A DNA stretch of 64,000 nucleotides from Nitrosopumilus sp. K4 (GTDB lineage: Archaea > Thermoproteota > Nitrososphaeria > Nitrososphaerales > Nitrosopumilaceae): contig NZ_CP067007.1 in assembly GCF_018128925.1 (NCBI RefSeq), positions 248,001 to 312,000 on the forward strand. Direction: 5' to 3'. Every line of letters begins with the position of its first letter. Within the stretch, counting starts at the first letter, position 1. Position numbers and translations under genes: made by a program. Positions 47,645-54,849 of the stretch are shown here, piece after piece. The notes below the pieces were generated by a model. That model was not told where the DNA came from. It worked only from the letters and a program-made list of their open reading frames with translations, and made no database searches.

Positions 47645-48277
47645 CTAAATTACAATAATGCCTTTTTTGATTAGATATTGTAAAGCTTGCGCAAAGTCAC
47701 TATCTGATATTTTTTCTTCAATCCACCATCCAGCGTTGATCTTTACCCAATCAGGAATGTCTGTTTCTGTTGAACTACTTTCAGTTTTTGTTTCTGGAAT
47801 AATTATGAATTCTTTTTCAATCAAAAATTTAATTCCATCTGCAAAAGAGACATCAGAAATTTGGTCCGTGACCCAATAGTATGCTAATTGTTTAATCCAT
47901 GCTGGAATGCAAACATTGCCAGAATCTACTAATTCAAACTCTGCAGTTTGTTTTGTCCCTGCATACTCCACATCGATATAGTATTTTCCCAATGGGAAGA
48001 CTTCTTCTTCAAATGGCACTAATGATGGAACTGGGTTCTCTAATTTTGAAATTTGTATTGGAATGGCGCTACTTCCTTTTCCTGTTTCATCTCTAATGTG
48101 TATGATTGCTGGGTCACCTGTGACCTCTGAGACCTTGATTGTATAGAATAATTTTTCACAATAACTGTATGTTGTTTTTTCTATTATGACATCTACTGTT
48201 GTTTCTGCATATGATGCAGGTAAAAATGCAAAGGCCAAAACCAAAGATAGAAGCATACTGAAAATTTTGATTTGCAT
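47645..48277 (-). CDS. Secreted protein with two IPxWI-type thaumarchaeal C-terminal repeats
   Basis: 210 residues: a signal peptide (about 1-24), a beta-sandwich-like domain (about 25-118) and two copies of a roughly 40-residue module. The modules are IPAWIKQLAYYWVTDQISD ... FLIEKEFIIIP and IPDWVKINAGWWIEEKISD ... YLIKKGIIVI. This module recurs at the ends of exported proteins of ammonia-oxidising archaea; its job is unknown. A TATA-like TTTTTATAAAG lies about 26 bases before the ATG. Confidence 0.72.
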   Translation of the reverse strand: MQIKIFSMLLSLVLAFAFLPASYAETTVDVIIEKTTYSYCEKLFYTIKVSEVTGDPAIIHIRDETGKGSSAIPIQISKLENPVPSLVPFEEEVFPLGKYYIDVEYAGTKQTAEFELVDSGNVCIPAWIKQLAYYWVTDQISDVSFADGIKFLIEKEFIIIPETKTESSSTETDIPDWVKINAGWWIEEKISDSDFAQALQYLIKKGIIVI

Positions 48278-48355
48278 CTTTGGGAGTGAATTGTTTACTT
48301 TATAAAAATCTCAAATTATTCCTCAGGAATGCTTTTTAACTATTGAATTCAACTC

Positions 48356-48527
48356 TTGATATCGAGTTTTCTGCGGAAGCAACTCTTTGAGTGTGTGGTT
48401 TGTGAAGCCCACCTCATAGAGCAATTTAACAAACTAGATTTGCCCGTAAATGTCGATTTACAGTTAGAATATAGTCATTTTTGACCATTTTATGCCTGAG
48501 CAAATCGGATGGGTAGTTGCACCATGA
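48356..48527 (+). pseudogene. Possible remnant of a small CxxC (glutaredoxin-like) gene, frameshifted
   Basis: From TTG 48356 a 42-codon frame reads MISSFLRKQLFECVVCEAHL and goes on to EYSHF, then TGA at 48482. The T5 run at 48478-48482 breaks it: with one T fewer the frame would continue as DHFMPEQIGWVVAP to a stop at 48525. Thiol motif CVVC followed by a helix and a strand resembles the start of glutaredoxin-like proteins. It could be a pseudogene, a sequencing error, or chance. Confidence 0.35.
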
Positions 48528-48536
48528 TGTTCTTTT

Positions 48537-50069
48537 CTATGTTCTATTTTTGAATGGATTGTAAAAAGTTAAAACTTTTTCTATATATAATAAAAATATC
48601 AAAAACAATACTGGACTAATCCATACAAGAATCCATATTGTGGGATCAGAATTTTTTGCCATTCCAAACCATATTTTTGTATGGTATAACACAGTACTTT
48701 TTGAAATTTGAGTTTCTAGGTAAATAGGTAAATTTACAAAATTATTCAAAACTGCATTATTGAAACTAAATTCCCATCTATCACGAATCAATCTCTCCCA
48801 GAAAAATACTAAAACAAAATAAAAATTCCAGAAGATTAAAACAAATATGCTCAGACTAATTATTGTCTTATATCTTGATTGAATCCATTTTTCAAACAAA
48901 TATGCTAATCCTATTGCCAAAAAAGGAGTAATATCTGCAATTCTTCTTTGTCCAAAAGATGAACCTCCTGCAGTGGCTGCATCCCACGATGATGCATGTA
49001 TGAAAAAAATTATTGCAGTCATGATGCTAATTAAAATTCCTGTTCTGTCTTTTCTACAAAGAAAATAGACACCTATGATTGAAAATAAATAAACTGGATG
49101 CCAAGTGAACACGCCTCTGTTTTCAGAAAATAAAAATTCAAGTATGTGTGTATTGGAAAAATCATAAAATTTTGTTCTGGGCTCTTCGTCTCCGGGAAGT
49201 AAATATACTTGATTTTTTTGAATAGCTTGTTCATAATACTGTTCAATTGGAGATGGAATTGGTATTGGCACACCATACAAAAAATTCCAGTACATCATTT
49301 GTGGGCTGAAAACCACAATGATGAAAAATACAAAAATAGCTAAATTTCCAATCAAAAGTTTTTTGTTTTTTTGTCTTTTGAAAAATATCACGTCCAATAT
49401 AGGGAGTAAAACAAAAACAAAACTAGTCAATCGTACAAGGATCGATAATCCTGTTGCAATTCCCATTAATCCCCAATATTTCTTAGAACTTGTTTCTCTT
49501 AATCTGAGATAGAAATAAACCAACAAAGATGAAGCAAAATAAGAATGTGCATGGGACATGCTAGGCTCCAAAAAAGAATAATAAAAGATTGAAGATGAGA
49601 AAAAAATTGTGATTGTTGTTAAGAATGCAATTTTGTTTCTGAATTTTCCAGACAGTGCATAAAATAGTAAAATATTTCCAAAAAATGAATAGACAACAGA
49701 ACCTAGATTAAAAAATCCTGTATAAATCTGAGAATATCCTCCCTCTTGAGGAACCTCATTAACGGTTGTAATTGTATGTGCAATTAAAAAAAATGGTGCA
49801 TTTAGTAATGAACTCCCAATAGTTTGAATTCCATGCGCCAATCCTGTAGGGGTTTTTAATTCAGTATCGAATCTGTAAAAGGGTCTTTCTTCCAGTTGGT
49901 TTGTAAGATCTAAATCATTATCAAAAAACATCGTATGCAAATTTGCAAAATATAAAATTCCATCGCTGTTTACTCTTTCATTAAAAAAAACACTAAAAAA
50001 CACTAGGTGTAGAATTAATAAAGTTAGAAGATATTTTGATTTGTTATTCCCATTAATCGTTTTCAACAT
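48537..50069 (-). CDS. Multi-spanning membrane protein, GT-C glycosyltransferase-like
   Basis: 510 residues with about 11-12 membrane helices. After the first helix a loop carries FFNERVNSDGILYF, an acidic pair in the place where GT-C enzymes have their catalytic Asp. A further loop has FLEPSMSHAHSYFASS. This fits a lipid-linked-sugar-dependent mannosyl/arabinosyltransferase-like protein, but no exact family was recognised. It marks the left side of the accessory region. Confidence 0.6.
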   Translation of the reverse strand: MLKTINGNNKSKYLLTLLILHLVFFSVFFNERVNSDGILYFANLHTMFFDNDLDLTNQLEERPFYRFDTELKTPTGLAHGIQTIGSSLLNAPFFLIAHTITTVNEVPQEGGYSQIYTGFFNLGSVVYSFFGNILLFYALSGKFRNKIAFLTTITIFFSSSIFYYSFLEPSMSHAHSYFASSLLVYFYLRLRETSSKKYWGLMGIATGLSILVRLTSFVFVLLPILDVIFFKRQKNKKLLIGNLAIFVFFIIVVFSPQMMYWNFLYGVPIPIPSPIEQYYEQAIQKNQVYLLPGDEEPRTKFYDFSNTHILEFLFSENRGVFTWHPVYLFSIIGVYFLCRKDRTGILISIMTAIIFFIHASSWDAATAGGSSFGQRRIADITPFLAIGLAYLFEKWIQSRYKTIISLSIFVLIFWNFYFVLVFFWERLIRDRWEFSFNNAVLNNFVNLPIYLETQISKSTVLYHTKIWFGMAKNSDPTIWILVWISPVLFLIFLLYIEKVLTFYNPFKNRT

Positions 50070-50386
50070 TGCATATTTTCATATCATATCATATCTAGGT
50101 ATATGCTTTAGGTAGATTGCAAGACAATTACTAACTGGCTGAGAGTGATAGGGATTAATCTAAACGATACGTCATCAATCCCGTACAAAATGCATAATGG
50201 CCTTTAAAGATTTGTTATTGGATATTTTCATTTTAAACTCGTACCTGATGTACGTAAATCATTTATCTCCTTACCTATGGTGTTTAAAAAAACATTAATT
50301 TTATTCGGTCAACCACGTAACCCCCGTTAATTTCCGAAAACTGCCCATTTTTTGAAATCAGTTAGAAAGTGGTTAATCTTGACCTG
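50070..50386. other. Gene-free stretch of 317 bases with hairpins
   Basis: No convincing reading frame. It contains the tandem TATCATATCATATCATATC-like start (about 50081-50095), an imperfect stem GGGATT/AATCCC (about 50150-50182) and the perfect hairpin CGTAC-CTGAT-GTACG (50240-50254). It separates the membrane protein's promoter side from the end of the nuclease-TPR gene. An RNA or regulatory role cannot be shown. Confidence 0.5.
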
Positions 50387-52069
50387 TTAACCGAGTCTAT
50401 TCAATAAATCGATGGCATTTTGATAATTAGGATCTATTTCTAAACACTGTAAGGCACATCTTTTTGCATTTTCAAAATCTGCCATGTGTGCATACATTCC
50501 AGCTTTATTGTACCAAGTCTGTGCATGTTTTGGCTCAAATTCTAATATTTTATCTAGTGTTTCAATTGAGGTGCCATTCATTCTTAAACGCGCATAAGAA
50601 TCAGACAGTCCGGTATATGCAGGGATTAGTTTTTTATCCAATTCTATTGCCTTTTGAAAGCTTTGAATTGATTCAACCACCAATCCAGAATCTCTTTGGG
50701 AAATAGCCAAATTCATCCATCCTTCTTTGATTTTTGGTTGTAATTTGGTAGATTTTTCAAAATACGGTATGGATTCTTTTACTTTACCTTCACTTGCTAA
50801 CTTCATTCCCATGTCAAAATTTGTTTTATGTTCGTGATATGCTGGATACAAAAAATATTTAGAAATTGGTTTGATTGATTTTGCATTTACTATGAGTTCA
50901 GGTTTGAACATCGCTCCTAATTGATTAGGCTGTATACTTGTCAATGTATATGATAAAATAATTCCTCCTAATTTTGAGTAATGACCTTTTTCAAAAATAT
51001 CCATAATGAATCTTTTACATGACTCAATAATATTTTCATGTTCATTTTTAGCTTTAACATATACGACATTGACATATTCTGAAATATCAATACACAAAAC
51101 ACGGTAAAATTCATCTGATACATTTTTCAGTTGTTTGTATGCTTTTGCTATTTGGTGTTTTATTGATGTAAGTGGTGTTGGGATGTCATCACTATGAATT
51201 GTTACTGCACGTGGTTCTCTCCAAATTATTCCTTCATTTGTTTTTTGAAATTGAATTCCACTTATCATATATTCAAAAGGTTGATCATTTGGAAAAAACA
51301 TTTTTTCACCAATTGTTTTTTGTTCTAAAGCGGTAAACGTTACTGTGATCCCTTCTTCTGCGAGTTTTGTTTTTTCTGATTTGAGTATTACCTCAACTAA
51401 CTTTGAAATTATTTCTATTTGATCTGGTTTGCTTGGGAATTTTTTTGAACTTATGTTGACAATTCCATTTTTTTGAAATTTATTTAATTGTTTTACAATA
51501 TTGTTTGCTATCTGAATCTTGAATATGTGATCAGGTCCTTCCAATTTTTTACATTCTACATATGTTGTTTCAACATTCCCTGTTTTTAGATCAGGCCATT
51601 TTTTGTCCATATTGTGTTCAAAATCTGCCTTTTCGCCTAGTCTCCTCATCATTCCTGCAATTTTAAATTCATACATTAAACGTCGATATGCTTCTAAATC
51701 TTTGAATCTTGATCTTGCTTCTTTTAGGTAACTGGGGTTTAGAAATTTGTTAAGATCGCCCTTAGTATATGCCCATGCATCCTTTGTTACAAATGACAAA
51801 TCCATTAAATCAGGAATTCTATTTTGAAATTTCTCATCAATTGTTTCAGGATTTTTTTGAATCAGATACTGAATAAACTCTAGAATTGGTATTATGGGGT
51901 GGATCTTTTTGGGAATATCAATTTGTGCAAATTGTTTATTCTTAATTTTATCATATAGGACAGTTTGTGTTTTGATATATTCCTCAGATAGAAAAAATTC
52001 TATGAATTTTTTTATTTCGTCTACATTATCCAAAGATTCTGAACAGCATAACTTCCTCATGTACGACAT
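50387..52069 (-). CDS. PD-(D/E)XK nuclease-fold protein fused to TPR repeats
   Basis: 560 residues. An N-terminal helical part (1-130) is followed by a nuclease-like core: E134 in YEFKIAGM, P159-D160 and then E172-C-K174 (strand TTYVECKK). PD-x11-ExK is the catalytic spacing of restriction-type nucleases. A middle domain (about 210-410) has no recognised fold. Four TPR units end the protein (about 415-560, ESIPYFEKSTKLQPKIKEGWMNLA and following). Not a known named family to me. It is likely to cut nucleic acid and bind a partner through TPRs. It lies 78 bases downstream of the membrane protein on the same strand. Confidence 0.7.
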   Translation of the reverse strand: MSYMRKLCCSESLDNVDEIKKFIEFFLSEEYIKTQTVLYDKIKNKQFAQIDIPKKIHPIIPILEFIQYLIQKNPETIDEKFQNRIPDLMDLSFVTKDAWAYTKGDLNKFLNPSYLKEARSRFKDLEAYRRLMYEFKIAGMMRRLGEKADFEHNMDKKWPDLKTGNVETTYVECKKLEGPDHIFKIQIANNIVKQLNKFQKNGIVNISSKKFPSKPDQIEIISKLVEVILKSEKTKLAEEGITVTFTALEQKTIGEKMFFPNDQPFEYMISGIQFQKTNEGIIWREPRAVTIHSDDIPTPLTSIKHQIAKAYKQLKNVSDEFYRVLCIDISEYVNVVYVKAKNEHENIIESCKRFIMDIFEKGHYSKLGGIILSYTLTSIQPNQLGAMFKPELIVNAKSIKPISKYFLYPAYHEHKTNFDMGMKLASEGKVKESIPYFEKSTKLQPKIKEGWMNLAISQRDSGLVVESIQSFQKAIELDKKLIPAYTGLSDSYARLRMNGTSIETLDKILEFEPKHAQTWYNKAGMYAHMADFENAKRCALQCLEIDPNYQNAIDLLNRLG

Positions 52070-52147
52070 CTTGTTATTTGAAACTTAAGTATTGTTTAGT
52101 GCCTAATGTCTTCTTTGTCTCTTCTCAAATGTATAGTTGACAATCTT

Positions 52148-53278
52148 CTAGTTTGTGTATGCTGTTCTACTCCAATTTTCATCAATACGTGGTGGCATGT
52201 TCTTTTCCATTAAAACAGATTGGATTTTGTCTACAATTCTATATTCTAATAGATGTGCACTATACCAATCTCTAGAATCAATATATTTTCTAATCTGAGA
52301 TTCTGATTCGTATAATTCCTCATTTTTAAAAAAATTCTCATTACAAAACCATGATAATGCTTCTGAAAAAGATATTTCATATCTTGCACTGATTTCTTTT
52401 ACAATTCTATAATTTTCATATAATTCTCCAATTACTGTTAGATTTTCATCTAGTCTCATACCAACTTCTTTGAACTGTTCTGTCCTGAATAACGTTTGAA
52501 ACTCATGTAGGCTGATAGTAATTTCAGGCGAATATTTTTTGTCTATTTCATTGTTTACTCTATTCATTTCACGAAATAACATGTCGATTGCTTTACTTGT
52601 TCGTAATCCTATGACCTTCCATTTCATTCCATCATTAGTCAAATTTGCAAAATCAATTGCAAGATTTGCTATTGTTACTGTACAAATTCTATCCAATTGT
52701 GATAGTTGACTTTGATAAGGAATTAGAAAAGATATGTTTGCAAAAATCTTCACTGATCTTGTTTTAAAATTGTACCCATAAACATGATGAATTAACACCA
52801 TCATGACTCCAACAATACCGATACTTGCAAAAATTCTAATTCCAATTAATGCCAATTCATTTTTTTCAAAAATTTGTGAAAAATCTCCCATGAATGAACG
52901 AATTATGGTTATAACTAAAATAAATGAAAAATATATCATTGCAATAATTTTATCTGTTTCAAATGATATAGATGGTGAAGATAATGCTGCGTTAAAATTT
53001 TTTACAGTTATCTTTTCAATTAATCTGTTATGTTTGAGAATCAAATCGGGCAAAATAATATTACTAATTGTGTTTGAATATTCTCTTCGATAATGCCATT
53101 TTGATAAAAGGGCCAATGGATTGATGATTGTTAAAAGACTTCCAAACATTCCTCCGATAAGTAAAACTCCGATAATTGAAGCATCTGAACCAGTTAAGAT
53201 ATTTGGAAAAAATAATGCAGTAATTGAAAAGGCAAAAGGAAAATCTTTGATATTTAGACCTGTTTTACCTTCTATCAT
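52148..53278 (-). CDS. Four-helix membrane protein with large cytoplasmic C-terminal domain
   Basis: 376 residues. Hydrophobic helices at about 12-28, 33-58, 111-130 and 141-167; the last 200 residues are helical and soluble. No family recognised. It is the first gene of a two-gene minus-strand unit with the nuclease-TPR gene and is divergent from the RHH regulator. This arrangement resembles sensor/effector units of defence systems, but function is inference only. Confidence 0.62.
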   Translation of the reverse strand: MIEGKTGLNIKDFPFAFSITALFFPNILTGSDASIIGVLLIGGMFGSLLTIINPLALLSKWHYRREYSNTISNIILPDLILKHNRLIEKITVKNFNAALSSPSISFETDKIIAMIYFSFILVITIIRSFMGDFSQIFEKNELALIGIRIFASIGIVGVMMVLIHHVYGYNFKTRSVKIFANISFLIPYQSQLSQLDRICTVTIANLAIDFANLTNDGMKWKVIGLRTSKAIDMLFREMNRVNNEIDKKYSPEITISLHEFQTLFRTEQFKEVGMRLDENLTVIGELYENYRIVKEISARYEISFSEALSWFCNENFFKNEELYESESQIRKYIDSRDWYSAHLLEYRIVDKIQSVLMEKNMPPRIDENWSRTAYTN

Positions 53279-53351
53279 ATAATGAGAAATTCATAGTATC
53301 TAAAAAATGATAGTTTTAGATTATTTTTTAAGTTGATTCCATTAAATTTTT

Positions 53352-53436
53352 GTAAACTAAGTTTACTTTGTTAACCCGTTAATTTTCGTTAACCGAGTAA
53401 ACCGAGTTGTTTTAATGCTGATTTTACTTGGTTAAC
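53352..53436 (+). promoter_or_regulatory. Three-copy operator in the RHH gene promoter
   Basis: TTTACTTTGTTAAC (53362-53375), its inverse GTTAACCGAGTAAA (53388-53401) and TTTACTTGGTTAAC (53423-53436) are copies of one 14-mer in orientations plus, minus, plus. Next to the first lies the perfect palindrome GTAAACT-A-AGTTTAC (53352-53366). The third copy abuts the ATG at 53440 and the set spans the TATA region (TTTTAATG, 53410-53417). This is an expected autoregulatory site for the RHH protein and could also control the divergent gene at 53278. Confidence 0.72.
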
Positions 53437-53439
53437 TTC

Positions 53440-53628
53440 ATGAAAGTTGTTGGAACAAAACTTGATGACTCTGATTTTGAAAGATTTCAGAAATATTGTA
53501 CCGATGAGGGTATTTCCAAGAGTGAAATGATGCGTGGATTGATCAGACAGTATTGTGATGCTTGTGAAGAAGATTCAGAAACTCCGTCTGAAATTCTAAA
53601 TCCTACAGTCACAGTAATTGATGACTAA
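53440..53628 (+). CDS. Ribbon-helix-helix transcriptional regulator
   Basis: 62 residues: strand KVVGTKLDDSDFERFQKYC, turn EGISKSEMMRGLIRQY, then an acidic tail. This is a MetJ/Arc-type RHH fold, the DNA being read by the strand (VVGTKL). A TTG at 53428 is in frame, but ATG 53440 leaves the operator outside the gene and gives the usual start. RHH proteins act as dimers on repeated sites like those just upstream. Confidence 0.8.
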   Translation: MKVVGTKLDDSDFERFQKYCTDEGISKSEMMRGLIRQYCDACEEDSETPSEILNPTVTVIDD

Positions 53629-53648
53629 ATTTCCCAAATTCTATATGG

Positions 53649-53740
53649 CTTGATGGCAAGATGCCTGCCCAAGTCTGTGGTATGGAGATCTAGGTAGAGA
53701 ACAAATGGTTGACATTAATACAAAATGCCAGTAATGTCAA
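53649..53740. terminator. Two hairpins in the convergent gap after the RHH gene
   Basis: CTTG-AT-GGCA-AGA-TGCC-TGCC-CAAG (53649-53673) is a two-part stem, and TTGACATTA/TAATGTCAA (53709-53717, 53732-53740) is a perfect 9-bp stem with a 14-base loop. The second overlaps the stop of the DUF4760-like gene. Terminator or RNA function is a guess. Confidence 0.4.
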
Positions 53741-54282
53741 GGTTTGATTTTTTCACCAAAGAAATCTTTGGAAATAGGCATATTGGTTTTAGGATCAGCG
53801 ATACTATGTTTATCTTGTAATCCTTTATCATACCAATAATGTAAACAATCTACAGCCAAATTATGAAAATGCATTCTAAAAAATGGCTGTCCTTGAATCC
53901 GTATATTTTTTAATTCATCATACAAAATACGATATGATATTACAGTTGAATGCCCAAATGTAATGTAATATGATTTGTCAGGAATTAATTTCTCATGCAT
54001 TAGTATCCCTATCTGATCATAATTTCTTTCTATGATTACAGCAAATTCCTTATACGCATCAACAATATGATGTAAATTCATTAATCTATTTTCCCTATAC
54101 GCATCACGAATAGACTCTTCTGCATATTTGTGATCTGAATTAACTAACATATGGAAAACATCCATCATCGCAGTTCTTTCATGTTGTTTTTTATTATAAC
54201 GTATAGTAAAATAACCAATTAATCCAATAACAAACACTGTGGTTATAGGTATGATAATTTCAAACAGCATTTCAATTTCCAT
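53737..54282 (-). CDS. DUF4760-like single-helix membrane protein
   Basis: 181 residues with one N-terminal membrane helix (about 7-27, FEIIIPITTVFVIGLIGYF). A helical cytoplasmic domain follows (MMDVFHMLVNSDHKYAEESIRDAYRENRLM ... NYDQIGILMHEKLI ... YELYDELKN-like stretch and FHNLAVDCLHYW). It resembles DUF4760-type proteins, whose function is unknown but which are frequent in accessory regions. It is convergent with the RHH gene and divergent from the zinc-ribbon gene. Confidence 0.6.
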   Translation of the reverse strand: MEIEMLFEIIIPITTVFVIGLIGYFTIRYNKKQHERTAMMDVFHMLVNSDHKYAEESIRDAYRENRLMNLHHIVDAYKEFAVIIERNYDQIGILMHEKLIPDKSYYITFGHSTVISYRILYDELKNIRIQGQPFFRMHFHNLAVDCLHYWYDKGLQDKHSIADPKTNMPISKDFFGEKIKP

Positions 54283-54346
54283 AAATCATGAATTTCATAC
54301 TAGTTTAAAAGAACTATTTTTTAATCAGTTAATAATTTAAGAATTA

Positions 54347-54688
54347 ATGTCAGTGAAACCAAAACACTTCTCAGAAATTTTTCAAGATGCACCGTCATTG
54401 GCAAAGGCAATAACTAAAGTTTCAAACCACGAGTTGATAGCATGTGGAAAATGTAATGAACCTATAAGAATAATTAGAGAACAAGAACACATTCAACACC
54501 CAACATGGGATGACATAGTAGTAAAATTTTGTACAAAATGTGGAACTGAAATAGATTGGTCAAAATCAGAAAACAATCAAAAAGAATGTAAAAAGTGTAG
54601 CCTGAATTTTGATGTGAATGAATCTTTTTGTATTCACTGTGGCGATACACTAACAATAGTTCCTGAAAGAAAAGACGGAGAATTCTAG
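54347..54688 (+). CDS. Small double zinc-ribbon protein
   Basis: 113 residues with four CxxC knuckles in the C-terminal two thirds: CGKC, CTKC, CKKC and CIHC. These would form two zinc ribbons. The N-terminal third (KHFSEIFQDAPSLAKAITKVSNHELIA) is helical. It probably binds nucleic acid or protein. Adjacent to the integrase; role unknown. Confidence 0.68.
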   Translation: MSVKPKHFSEIFQDAPSLAKAITKVSNHELIACGKCNEPIRIIREQEHIQHPTWDDIVVKFCTKCGTEIDWSKSENNQKECKKCSLNFDVNESFCIHCGDTLTIVPERKDGEF

Positions 54689-54794
54689 TACGGTACTGCC
54701 TAATATTCTACCCGACGAAATTTGACACCTAGAATATCTGACGAAGAGTTTACAGAACCCAAAATAGCAATGCATAATAAAATGCGGTACCGTA
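54689..54794. repeat. Nested inverted repeats next to the integrase gene
   Basis: Outer arms TACGGTACTGC (54689-54699) and GCGGTACCGTA (54784-54794) pair with one mismatch. Inside, ATATTCTA (54703-54710) pairs perfectly with TAGAATAT (54730-54737). GACGAA occurs twice (about 54713 and 54740). The block starts right at the zinc-ribbon stop and ends before the integrase stop. It could be a recombination or arm site of the integrase, a small non-autonomous insertion, or a structured RNA. Confidence 0.5.
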
Positions 54795-54849
54795 TTTGCA
54801 AAATTAATACAAATAATTTCAAAAACATATGTTCAGAATTCACTAATCT

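Noticed and set aside
48351-48461. Structured RNA or TnpB guide-RNA-like end (stems AACTC/GAGTT, ACTC/GAGT, GTAAAT/ATTTAC and the stretch TGTGAAGCCCACC)
   Set aside because: Stems are only 4-6 bp, no tnpB reading frame is nearby, and the region reads better as a frameshifted CxxC mini-gene. Kept only as the weaker alternative.
50386-50397. GTTAACCGAGT near the nuclease-TPR stop as a fourth RHH operator copy
   Set aside because: It is part of the last codons and stop of the gene (reverse strand), matches only part of the 14-mer and is not at a promoter.
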